From Theristus sp. LFF4_11 (Eukaryota; Nematoda; Chromadorea; Monhysterida; Xyalidae): 64,000 nt of DNA. Shown here in pieces: positions 23,536 through 34,100 of this stretch (the stretch's first letter is position 1; each line of letters opens with the position of its first letter). The notes under the pieces are model-generated. The model ran no database searches. It had not been told where the DNA came from and saw only the letters and a program-made list of their open reading frames with translations. The stretch lies in contig JASANC010001067.1 in assembly GCA_030248135.1 (NCBI GenBank), positions 90,617-154,616 on the forward strand. The letters run 5' to 3'. Position numbers and translations under genes: made by a program.

Positions 23536-25551
23536 TCACCGCTGACAAAGCAACGGCGGTTTTTCTGGGGTACGGGTAAGATTCAAAAGGTCGCAAATGC
23601 GGATTCTTGACAGCAGTTCTTTCCAGGTTATAAGGGATGCGTGTTGATAATTCGTTTGCGGAAAGCTTTTTGAACAAAAATTCTGAAACATTTCAGCAGG
23701 GGGATTCCAAAGCAAACAGTCTGTCGTGCATTTTTCTTGTCGAACCTGTTTTGTGCTTGCGTTTAACATTTGTGACTTAAGCTCCGCTTTGGGTTTCTGG
23801 GCGGCAACTATCCGTGCAACGCTAATAAAAACATGTTTCGGGTTCTCAGGAAGTTTCAAACAATTAGTATCAACGTGATTCAGCTTCTTCAAGACAACAC
23901 CAAAAATTATTAACAGAGCAGCCAACATGAAAATAAAACACAAAGATTTTAATATAGACACTGCATTACGAACAGTTTTTGAGTGCTCAAATTCTAGAAT
24001 GGATTGATCCAATACGTGCTGTAAAGGTTTAGTGCGCACTAGCTTGGGTGGTGTTGACTTTTTCTTTTTCCGGCGCTTTTGGTGAGAGTTAGAAACTAGA
24101 TCATCAATATTAGCTGAGAGTTTGTTTCGGCAATCAGGAGTGTAGTGTTCGATTTGTTCCGGGGCATCATAAAAGATATCGCCGTCTTCAGAGTCATTGG
24201 CAGCAGTGGAATCTTTGGTTGCAGTAAAATTGGGCGGCTTCATGTTTGCGTGCATGAGTGGTTTGAGCTTGGTTTGAAGCGGACAACTGTCTTTACTTTT
24301 AGAATGAATAAAATTTACTTTTGCTTTGCGCATCAAATCATCGCGGAGTTCAGTGAGTAATTTTGATTGGCGTTCGCGTAGCGCGTCGTTTTCATCTTGC
24401 ATGCTGAGTTGCGAAAGTTCTTGGGTTTCGGCGTTTTCATTTGACACAAAATTTACAATTGCGGGTGCTGGGTTTTTACTTTGAGAGTATGTTTGAAATT
24501 GGTAATTGTTGTCGTGCGCATGTCTGTTTAGTGCGTGAAATCGTTTGTTTCGACAGTGAGCGACTAAGTGGTAAGGAGAGCCACAATTGAAACATCTACG
24601 TGTGAAGCTACGTGGTTGAGATGGAAACGTATTGTTGCTGAAGAAATTATGTTGGTAGGCAAGCAGTTGAGAAAGTTGTTGTTCAAGTGTTGTGATGCGG
24701 TCATTTACAGAAAGCTGGTTGGTTTGATTTGCGCTGTGTGGTGGTGGTTCATCATAAAAGTTTAAATAGTTAATGTTTGATGGTGATGGCGGATCAAACT
24801 GTTTTAAGGATTGGCCGGTTTCTAGAATGGTTTGCGCTTCGACAAGCTGAGCTTTGGTGACTGCGTCATTGAAGTTCAGTGGATTTTGAAGAGAAACATA
24901 AAAACGAATGTTCGGATTTAATTTTTGAAGAAAATTCGAAAGTAACAGTTCGTCGAGATTTTCTTTTATAAGTTTAGGGTACGCGGCTTGAACTAGCTTT
25001 TTTAATTCGCGGCTGAAATCTTCAACGGTCTCATTTTGTCTGTGAATGCGGCTGGCAAAAAGCATTTGACTGAAACGATAGTTTAAAACTGGATAAAATT
25101 TTTCGCGCAGATTTGTAATGAGATCAGTGTATGTGGCTTTTTGGGCTGGCGTTAACTCTTTGTAAATTTCTAGCGCGTTTTCGCGTAAGTAAACAGGCAA
25201 TGTGCGCAGTTTCTTTGCTTCGTCAAACTGGAGTGCGTCGCAAGCAATTTCAAAAATAGATACAAACTCATCAAAATCTTGAGATTTGCCGGTGAAGAAC
25301 TTTATGTCCGCGCTTGACATCATGCTAGTGTCTGAGATCATGCAGTTAGTTTCTTGCATTGTGCCAATGTTTGCGGATAGTGAATCTAGAACAGTTTTCA
25401 TTTCTTTATTGCACGAATTGTAGCAATCAACGCTTCTTTTCAAGTCACGAGTTAGCGCGCGATATTCACGGTTGGTGATTGGAAGATCCGATACAGGTGC
25501 AGAGGTTGACATTCGAACGCAAGTTGTGAGACATTTATGTATTAGAAACAA
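23536..25551 (-). CDS. Gag-like polyprotein of the LTR retrotransposon
   Basis: Uninterrupted 671-residue frame. Residues about 75-225 have the helical make-up of a retrotransposon Gag capsid region, with a Phe-rich start and the W-less spacing of invertebrate elements. A CCHC zinc knuckle (CFNCGSPYHLVAHC) is at about residues 318-331. A basic stretch (KRRKKKK) near 500 precedes a strongly hydrophobic segment at about 525-550 that looks like a membrane span, followed by some 115 residues with several cysteines. Gag packages the element's RNA into particles; a membrane span at the C-terminus is unusual for Gag. A second ATG at residue 14 could be the real start. No frameshift signal or downstream pol frame exists, so this is the element's only product. 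Confidence 0.85.
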   Translation of the reverse strand: MFLIHKCLTTCVRMSTSAPVSDLPITNREYRALTRDLKRSVDCYNSCNKEMKTVLDSLSANIGTMQETNCMISDTSMMSSADIKFFTGKSQDFDEFVSIFEIACDALQFDEAKKLRTLPVYLRENALEIYKELTPAQKATYTDLITNLREKFYPVLNYRFSQMLFASRIHRQNETVEDFSRELKKLVQAAYPKLIKENLDELLLSNFLQKLNPNIRFYVSLQNPLNFNDAVTKAQLVEAQTILETGQSLKQFDPPSPSNINYLNFYDEPPPHSANQTNQLSVNDRITTLEQQLSQLLAYQHNFFSNNTFPSQPRSFTRRCFNCGSPYHLVAHCRNKRFHALNRHAHDNNYQFQTYSQSKNPAPAIVNFVSNENAETQELSQLSMQDENDALRERQSKLLTELRDDLMRKAKVNFIHSKSKDSCPLQTKLKPLMHANMKPPNFTATKDSTAANDSEDGDIFYDAPEQIEHYTPDCRNKLSANIDDLVSNSHQKRRKKKKSTPPKLVRTKPLQHVLDQSILEFEHSKTVRNAVSILKSLCFIFMLAALLIIFGVVLKKLNHVDTNCLKLPENPKHVFISVARIVAAQKPKAELKSQMLNASTKQVRQEKCTTDCLLWNPPAEMFQNFCSKSFPQTNYQHASLITWKELLSRIRICDLLNLTRTPEKPPLLCQR

Positions 25552-25769
25552 GCAATTAAAAAGAAGTTGCTATTGCTCATGTAGTGGAGGCATGGTTAGA
25601 TCAGCGTGTTGGACAAGGATGCGCAGTGAAACAGGTGTTTCAACAATGAGACATACCGAAAAATAAATTAGCGACAAGTAACAAATGAAAGAAAAAAAAT
25701 TGAGCAAGTAAGTAAAATTCAAACCAACAAACAATTTAAATCAAAATAAAATTCACTTACATAGTCGAA

Positions 25770-25791
25770 TCGAACAGGGTCGGTGCTACCA
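25770..25791 (-). promoter_or_regulatory. Primer-binding site of the LTR element
   Basis: Read on the plus strand, this is a tRNA 3' end: a T-loop-like TCGAAC, a T-stem half, a 7-nt acceptor half, one discriminator base and CCA, touching the 5' LTR edge at 25792. The tRNA identity cannot be assigned without the host tRNA set. Confidence 0.75.
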
Positions 25792-26480
25792 TAAAGTGTT
25801 ATTTGGGGGTCGGAGTTAAGGTGGATCGGTACCTGTTCTGGGTGTAGGGCTTCTACACACCACTAAGGCCAAGTTCAATGATAAAAGACCGAGTTAACTT
25901 GTATAAGACTGAGTTCACTGGTATAAGACTAAATTTCAAACTGATTCCCGAACCTTAAGATCTATCTGAATACCTTTTAACTGATTGTCCATGGTGGGCT
26001 ACACGAGACTGACTTTCAAACAACTAAACCAAGATTGCTACCGAAACTACCACGAATGCCGAATGCCGAATGCGAACCGTAAGAGTCAAAGATTCATCGC
26101 TTTATATAGGCGCTCAGTTGTTTACGTAGGTGTTGTTGTTGTTATTGAAAAGGGAGACCATTGTTCAGTGACAAACACTAGTTGCATGTTATAATTGTGA
26201 GCACTATTTTTACATTCAAGTGATGGTGTTTAGAGCGTTCATAATAGTGGAGGCTATATGGTTAAGACGATAGTGAACACAAATAATAGCGAAGGCTATA
26301 GAATCAAAGCGATAGTGCATGCGAATAATAGTAACAGCTATAAAGTTAAAGCGATAGTAGAAAGCACTATTAGCGGTCTATAGTGTCAGCGCTATATCGT
26401 GGAAGAATGACACAAATCAGTTGAGCAAGCAATGCAATAAGTAAAAACGGTTATCTTTAAATTAACTCAACTATACTATA
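25792..26480 (-). repeat. 5' LTR (689 bp)
   Basis: The right-hand LTR, and the 5' one because the element is on the minus strand. It ends at ...CTATA followed by the CACGG duplication. It should carry the element's promoter, but I could not single out a TATA box or start site. Confidence 0.88.
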
Positions 26481-27030
26481 CACGGCCGATTCGCCCGAAA
26501 TCGTCACGGTTCAGCATCTAGAGTAGCTCACGTAAGAAAACTAACCAAAATCCGTGATCACCGCATTGAATTACCCTGGAAAACACTTTTTTCTTGTTTT
26601 TCGTTTCTGGACCGATTTCGCCGATTTCCACGGCCGATTCGCCCGACATCGTCACGATTCAGCATCTAGAGTTGCTTGCATAAAAAAACTAACCCAAAAT
26701 TCGTGATCAGCGCATTGAATTACCCTGGAAAACACCCTTTTCTTGTTTTTCGTTTCTGGACCGATTTCGCCAATTTCGACGGCCGATTCGCCCGAAATCG
26801 TCACGATTCGGTATCTAGAGTTGCTCACATAAGAAAACTAACCCAAAATCCGTGATCAGCGCATTGAATTACACTGGAAAACATAGTTTTCTTGTTTTTT
26901 CATTTCTGGACCGATTTCGCCGATTTCCACGGCCGATTCGCCGGAAATCGTCACGATTCAGCATCTAGAGTTGCTCACGTAAGAAAACTAACCCAAAATC
27001 CGTGATCAGCGCATTAAATTACTACGGACT
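26481..27030 (+). repeat. 149-bp satellite array S2, right part
   Basis: Continuation of S2 after the LTR insertion, about 3.7 units, in the same register as the left part. Confidence 0.85.
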
Positions 27031-27728
27031 AGACCTTTTTCCTATTATTTCTCGTAGCTCAGACAAAATTTGTAAGAGTGAAAACTGATACTCAATCAAA
27101 ATGCTACGAACTTTCAAAAATGCACAATTTTAACTCAAAAAAGTGCCCGGGCAAAAAATAAACTAAATTTTCAGAAAATACGGATGAAATTACCCTAGGA
27201 AACATTTTTGTTCAACTGTGAAAGTGTCCCAGCTAAAAATTGAAAGGGCGAACACTTAAAACCAGGTGAAAACCCTCCAAACAATTAAAAATGCCCAATT
27301 TTTTACCCAAAAACAGGGTCTGGGTAAAAAATTAACCCGATTTTCAAAATCTCCGGATGGAATTACCCCAGGGAACATTTTTGTTCGACTGTGAAAGTGT
27401 CGCAGGCAAAAATTTAAAGGGCGAACACATGTTGATTACATAGCTGAAAAAAAAATACAAAGGGAAAGAAGTAACACTGTTTTCAGAATAGGTTTTTCGT
27501 GTCTACAGCGTATGAAAAGCAGTCGGATAAAAAATTTTTCGCGGCTCCAAGCACAACTTTGGGTGTTCGTTTCGTGTGCACAGTGCCAAGTTTGTGGCTT
27601 ATACTATGCTCCCTGGACGCAGCGAGCAAATTTGAAAAAAGCGCGCGAGGGGATAACGGCTCATATTATGCGTGATGCGCTCTCCGCTCGCTGGCGCTCG
27701 CTCGCGCATCCGCATGATTCGCACTATT

Positions 27729-27893
27729 GTTTCATGAAGGCACTATTCGAAGTATTATCGTTTCATGAAGGCACTATTCGAAGTATTATCTTTCATGAAG
27801 GCACTATTCGAAGTATTATCGTTTCATGAAGGCACTATTCGAAGTATTATCTTTCATGAAGGCACTATTCGAAGTATTATCGTTTCATGAAGA
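27729..27893. repeat. 30/31-bp minisatellite
   Basis: Five to six units of TTTCATGAAGGCACTATTCG plus AAGTATTATC, alternating 31 and 30 bp, directly beside the end of composite copy 2. The following 27894-28060 shares about 130 bp with 62757-62890. Confidence 0.8.
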
Positions 27894-28060
27894 TCCGAGG
27901 CACAAAAGTACATGTATCTATTGTTTTTCTTATAAAACGCGACCCAATATGCGTTCGCACGTACAGACAGAGAAAATGTTTCATGGCTGTGTGGCAATTT
28001 GAAACCAGCAAAACGACGGCAGATTTGCCCAAGAAATTGAGAAAAAACCTAGGCACGGGT

Positions 28061-29589
28061 CAACTGCTAGTCATGTCCTAAGAAAAAAACCGCACTACCG
28101 AACCAAACCCGTAAACGTCACCACACGGCGAAGCGTCTACCGTGACTTAATTTTCCTATCCCCGTGTGCAAACGCATTGAGGCTCAGATCCAAAATAAAA
28201 GATAACACCCCGGAATTCATGATTTTCTCATTTTTTGGACCGATTTCTTCAGTTTCCACGGCCGAATAGCCGGAAGTCGTAACGACTTTGGCTATTTAGC
28301 CCAGTCCCGAAATACTTAGTCTCTAAAACCTGACATTGTACCATCCACACCCCCTCAAAATTTGCTTGACATCCCACCCACCCCCCGCCCCTTCCCAATT
28401 TGTATCCAAGGTACATACAGTGACAAAAGACAATCCCCCAAAAGTGTTCTCGGACGATCTAAACTCACGAATTTTTGCTCAAAATCATGATTTTTCGTCT
28501 CTTAAGTTTATAATACAAGTTGAATCATAACCTTTTAACATTCTTCATTGTAATTTGAAAGATTTTGTAGCAAAATTTAACGTTTTTCCTCCAAAATTTA
28601 AGCAAAAAATCATGGGTGCGGTACCCCCCAAGAAATTTTTTTCACAATAGTGCACCCCCCCCCATAGCACACGTCTTTTTCACACAAAACACGAATTATT
28701 TACTGGGACGACCAGTCCTAATCTTCTTCTTATAAGATCTCTTCCCGCTTACAGGGGCGTCACACAAAAGTCTACTGTTTTCAAAACTTTTTGGTTAAAA
28801 ATAAAAAATGCTTTACACGTAAATGGAAAATTATGGTTAATTCGCAAAAACAAAAACATCGATTTATTGGTTTACTCCGACTTACCTTCAAAAGCAACGA
28901 GTAGTAGAATTGAAAAGAAGATTTTCTGTCCGTTATTATTCATCATTCTGCTGTGTGAAACGTATTGATGTGTTGACTAAAAAGCTGTCCTTTTCTCGAT
29001 TTTTAACAGCCGAAAAGTTGCTGAAATTACAGTAACTCTCATGTGATGTGAAACTTAATATTACGAACGATTGTCATCAAAAATTTTATAGTTTTTATTT
29101 CATATCATACACCATACGCACTTCATTTGCGAATGAATGCAAACTCGTCCAATACGTATGTATGTTTTTTTCGCAGACTTCAGCTTCATGGGTGGTGTGA
29201 AACAAAAAGCGACACAGATGCACTGTACATTGCACACAGTCTAACTGTAAATCATAGGCAATCATCTGATTGATTTGTTTTAAATTTAGCTTACGGACTG
29301 GTTCAGTCAATACATGAAGTCAGTTCAATGCAACCAATCTGCAAGCCAGATACAAGTATCAGCTTTCAAGCATTCAAACACAGTGAAAAAAATCAAATCA
29401 AGCATGAAAAATTTGCATGTAACATAAAAAACCTACTCCTGTGTGCTGATCTATCGCGGTATGTGCACCGCGCACGAAACAAGTGCATACCTCTTATTGG
29501 AGCGGGTCCCGCAACGTGAACGCTAAACGCTTCTTTTCGATGTTAAGGTCAAGGTAAAGTGTAAAGAGGTACTGCTTGTTTTTCAGGTA
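28061..29589. other. Stretch without recognised genes
   Basis: Nothing convincing is seen. It contains a C-rich patch (28360-28400), a weak relic of the CTTATAAG-type MITE near 28725-28770, and AT-rich unique sequence. Short open frames here have no splice-site support. Confidence 0.5.
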
Positions 29590-30050
29590 TGTACTTGTTT
29601 GAGGGACGTCCTTAGTTTGAGGGACGTACTACCTTTGAGGTACGCACTTGGTTTGAGGTGTGCACTTCGTTTGAGGTATGTACTTGGTTTGAGGGTCGAA
29701 CTTGCCCTGAGGGGCGCACTTTGGTTGAGGGACGTACTACGTTTGAGTTACGTACTTGGTTTGAGAGACACACTGAGGGACGTTCTCGGTTTGAGGGGCA
29801 CACTGGGTTTGAGGGTCGAACTTGGCCTGAGAGGCGCTTTTGGATTAAGGGACATACTACGTTTGAGGTACGTAACGTACTTGGTTTGAAGGGCGGCACA
29901 CTTGTTTAAGGGACGTACTTGGTTTGAGAGGCACACTTGGTTTGGGAGGGTCAAATTGAGCCTGAGGGGCGCACTTGGTTTGAGGGACGTACTTGGTTTG
30001 CGGGTGCCCTTGGTTTCACGGACGTACTTTGTTTGAGGGATGCACTTGGT
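29590..30050. repeat. GGTTTGAGGGACGTACTT minisatellite
   Basis: About 20 imperfect units of 18-24 bp with the core TTTGAGG(G)ACGTACTTGG. The repeats leave long shadow frames on both strands (for example LRLRDVL-like), which are not genes. Confidence 0.85.
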
Positions 30051-30579
30051 TTGGCAGAATAAGTCGAAAGGCACCCTCCATACTATCCCATACCGCACGG
30101 GTCTAGTACTGATATCGATTGCGCATGTGATTGCAAACCTAAACAAAGGAACCGTACGGATCATATGCAGGCAGACCATAAGCTTTGATTTATTTGTTTT
30201 TGTTGCAAAAACAATTTTCATCTCCAAGCAAAACTTGTCAAAACATTGTGTTCCTGATGTGTTGGTAGCAACGCGAAAATTTGTTATTCGTATCACAGAT
30301 TGTTGCATAACACTTTTGCATTTTAGTGTACGATCCTTTTTGCAATAGTTTCTTTGTTTTTGAGCATATTTATACAAAAGCGTTCTATCTAAATTTGCGC
30401 AACAGATATGTTGCATTTCAGGCGAAACTGCAAGAAAAGTTGCACGTTTGAGCGGCATGATCAAGAAATGCCAAGAAAAGCCACAACAGCAGGTTGCACA
30501 TCTGTCCGCATCGCTCGTGAATGGGCATGATAACCGAACCAGTTATATTTGAACACGTGTGATGTTGATGTTACAAACA

Positions 30580-30809
30580 CCGTAAAGTCTTGCATATAAG
30601 GTTCCTCCCACTTATACGACACCCACCCAAAAGTAGGCGAATTGTCACACGGCGGGAAACCAAAAAATTCAAAATTTTGATAACGGCTCATATAATGCGT
30701 AGACCTCCCCCTCCTACTTATAAGGCTGTCACACGAAATTTCACTTTTTTCAGAAATTTTTGATTTTTAAATTTATATAGGGAGACCTTATATACAAGAC
30801 TTTACGGTA
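30580..30809. repeat. TACCGTAAAGTCTTGCATATAAGG-type MITE, copy 2
   Basis: A 230-bp copy with both inverted ends recognisable. A middle segment differs from copy 1 and contains text like AACGGCTCATATAATGCG, which also occurs in the composite end modules. Confidence 0.75.
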
Positions 30810-30952
30810 TGCTGACCAAAACTCTGCACCCGCAACCAATAGCAAAAAAGTGGTAAAGCTATTTCGAATGCTACCAACAATATGCACCGTCTCAAGTTCC
30901 CGGGCCTCATTCCTCCTTCCCTCAGTTCTCCGCCACCCCTCAAGGGACCAAC

Positions 30953-30958
30953 TTTATT
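30953..30958 (-). terminator. Possible polyadenylation signal for the carboxypeptidase
   Basis: AATAAA on the minus strand, about 220 bp beyond the stop codon at 31176. It is plausible by position only. Confidence 0.3.
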
Positions 30959-31175
30959 AGTTTGCAAAAGACTAGAAGTTTGGGAGGAAAACCATGGTGA
31001 TTGATTGATGACTGACAAGGATCGTTTGTGACTGAGTGCAGTTAAACAAATTGCAGCCCTTATAAAACCAACCAATTTGAAAACAAAATTATAGACTGCT
31101 TCTCGTGCCCGTAATAGTTTTCGTAAGGTGGGGCACGTTTCCTGAACGGTTCAACATCCTTAAACATTTTTTCTG

Positions 31176-34100
31176 TCAAGCCATCTGCTTGTCATATTCG
31201 TTATTCAGCAGAAAATTGCTCAACATTTGCAGCGTCGGTGCGGGACGATCCAACGGTGACATGTGACCTGCTCCCTGAAAATGAATCAAAAAAATAAAAA
31301 AATCATTGACCACCACGCTAAAAAATAATGTCCAACTAATGTCCCGCGTCTGTTCGACCGCGTGGCTCGGGAAAAAATTGCTAAAATCTATTGGAAAATG
31401 TTGTCCGAATGATCACCGGCTATAGTTACTCAGCATTCTGAGCATTTTTTTCTCGAGTCAGAGGACACGACACTGGGACACGGAAACGACGGGCCATACT
31501 TTATGAGGTTCTGTGCTCCTTTTTGGTTAACTTCCTGACTAAAACATCACCTCATGTATGAAAACGTCACCAGAACCAATATGGCAGACATTTTTAGGAG
31601 GGGTTACCCGTGGGGAGGGGGGGTGAAAAATTCTTTAGGGGTGCCAAATTTCATAGCGCATATCATGCTCCTGAGAAGCGAATAATCATGATTTAAACAA
31701 ATCGTGATTTTTGTGGAAAAGTTCGTGATTTTTGAACAAAAATTTGCGATTTTGGGAACATTTGGGACCTCGGGTACAGCGGGTGGGTGTCACGAGACCC
31801 TCCCCCCCTACGAGGCGCTACATCGCGCTGACGGGTGGTACTGCTCCCCCAGCCCACCCCCTCGTCTTTTCTACTGTACGTCGGTGGTTTTTTTAAAGCC
31901 ATCTTCGTAAACTAACTGCGATCGTGAGAAAGTCGAGGTTGCCAGTGAAGCGTTCGTAGAAGCCTGCCGGTGCTCCTTCAAACTTCCACCGGGTGCGTTT
32001 CGTTTTAGTCTGCGGGAAATTTTGAAAGTAAAGTCCTATTATAGACAGTCATCATCAGGTGAACAGTTTTTTCAATTTTTTTTGATTCACGCCCCCTTCC
32101 CCCACCGATCCACCGATTCCGGAAGCCCGAAGGTACTAAACTCCGGTGGGTTTGGGGAACGGACGGCTCACCATCCCGTGGAATTGATACCCTTGCCACG
32201 TGAGGGGGACAGCCTCTAAGGCCCGCTTTGTCCTGGGGGCACCAATCATCTCAGCCCGATTTCAGTTTCGGTTACTTGTGGCCGCTATATCACCGAAGGG
32301 CAGCGGGTCCGAATGTTTTCTGTTGAAAACCAGTGTATGACCTATTGTTTTAAACATGTTCCAATGAAATGACGTCATGTGCCGCCAAACATGCGCTTGC
32401 CGTTCACAGCAAACCAGACTTTCCGTTCAGACGGTTTCTTCGCGCAAACAAATGGTGAATGTCGAATCAGTCACACCAAACTGACATTTTAGTGCCTGTT
32501 CTTTGACAAACGGGCGTTTTTAAAGGAAATGACGTCATTTTAGTCCGGACACGTTTGAACAAATCCACAATAGTTATTTAAGTAGAAAGCTACACTGGCG
32601 GCAGTTTGTCATCCTCCGTGGGAATCGAACCCGCCACCTTCTGTGTTGAAGGCGAGGGTGCTAACCACCGAGCCACGGTGGCGCCGGCAAAAAGGAAACT
32701 GGGTTCAATCTTTATGTGGCAATTCAAAACAGCCTAAGTGACTCGGTCCTAATTAGGGGACTCGGTCGGATCACTTTGCCAACTTTGAATTTCCTCGTCA
32801 TGCATGAAACTGTTTAGCTACACAATTCGCGCATTGAGTCTCGGCTGAGGACCAAAATAAAAGACAATAACGAATCAACGGGGCTTATAGTTTTATGGCA
32901 CGGAATGCTGAAAAAAAACAAAAAAAGATGGGAGTTCATGTTTGTTTACCTTCAGACGCAGCTTGTCCGCAAGTCGATGCGCGAATTGTTCCACCTGCAT
33001 GAAGTTGCACACCGTGTCCACTGTTCCCGCGTAGAGCAGCACACGGATTGGCGCGATGTCAGTCTGTTTTAGTAGCCACTCAAAGAACGGCAACATTGAC
33101 ACTTCGGTGTTTTTGTAGTGGTCGAAACCGGGATCACTGAAATTAAGAAAAAATACGACAGTAACGTCAAAAAGAAGCACTGAACTGATTTTTTTGGGAA
33201 AACTTCCGAAAGTGATGTCCGGTGTCCGTGTCCATTTCCGAGCCCAAAAAAGTGGCTTCATGAAAAAAGCCGAGTGCGGTTCGCTACTCGCTGCTGATGA
33301 GCTACTTTAGTGATGGCGGACAGGACAACGCGGCCGATACGCCGACGGACAGAGAAGACACCGAAGATTTTGTGTGTTTCAATGTCGCCCATAACCCAAC
33401 TCCTATATACAGTGTGGCCGAATAAATAAGGCAGTCCTTGCATTCTTCATCAAGGTGGGATCAGTTGCAGACTAGGAGTTGCCTTTTTCAAGAATGCCAA
33501 GATAATTTCCAGTCGTGTGTGCAAGGAAGAAAGAATGAACAAAATACCACAAAGAATAAATTAGTTTAAAAAAACACCTGATCGTCTTTTTTCTTTCATT
33601 CAAATTTCGCGCCCTCCTTATACCCTGAAAAAAACTGCCATGTTTACTCGGCCATTCCGTACAATATGTATGACCTATTTTTTTAAACGTGTCCTACTGA
33701 AATGACGTCATGTGCCGCCAAACATGCGCTTGTCGTTCACAGCAAACCAGACTTTCCGTTTAGCCGGTTTCTTCCCGCAAACAAATAGTGAATGTCGAAT
33801 CAGTCACACCAAACTGACATTTTAGTGTCTGTACTTTGACAAACGAGCGTTTTTAAAGCAAATGACGTCATTTTAGTCCGGACACGTTTGAATAAATCCA
33901 CAATACCTGCACTCCACCCATTTGCCGCCGTCATGATATTGTTGCCATTCTTTCGCAACATGCATCGCCATCTGCACATCTTTTCGTCGTAAATATTGCG
34001 TTGTCGCCGCTTCACTGTAGCATGGGAATCCGTTGCTGTTGTCTGTGGACGCCTGGTTGCTGGTGTCCTAAACAAGCGAACAACAACAATAGGCACTTGA

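Larger units (their letters stand above)
22489..26480 (-). mobile_element. Gag-only LTR retrotransposon, complete
   Basis: A 3992-bp element on the minus strand with 689-bp direct LTRs that differ at only about three positions seen by eye. CACGG is duplicated at 22484-22488 and 26481-26485, and removing the element restores an unbroken satellite unit. A tRNA-like 3' end (22 nt ending GCTACCA, 25770-25791) next to the 5' LTR marks the primer-binding site; a purine tract (GAGAATGAG) abuts the 3' LTR. The single long frame is Gag-like. No protease, reverse transcriptase, RNase H or integrase is present, and only about 350 bp follows the Gag stop. It must depend on another element's enzymes. The LTR ends are not the usual TG...CA. 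Confidence 0.85.
19833..27717 (+). mobile_element. Composite satellite-bearing unit, copy 2, split by an LTR element
   Basis: Same order as copy 1: element A3 (19833-20867), leader, satellite (about 20940-22488 and 26481-27030), ~172-bp repeats (27030-27460), end module (about 27462-27717). The LTR retrotransposon at 22489-26480 splits one satellite unit. Without it the unit is about 3.9 kb. Confidence 0.7.

Noticed and set aside
29599..29909. LRL / TSFEV repeat frames on both strands
   Set aside because: Produced by the 18-24 bp minisatellite; no splice sites and no codon bias.
32608..32682. Functional tRNA gene
   Set aside because: Has A and B boxes but the acceptor stem does not pair and the anticodon loop is the wrong size.
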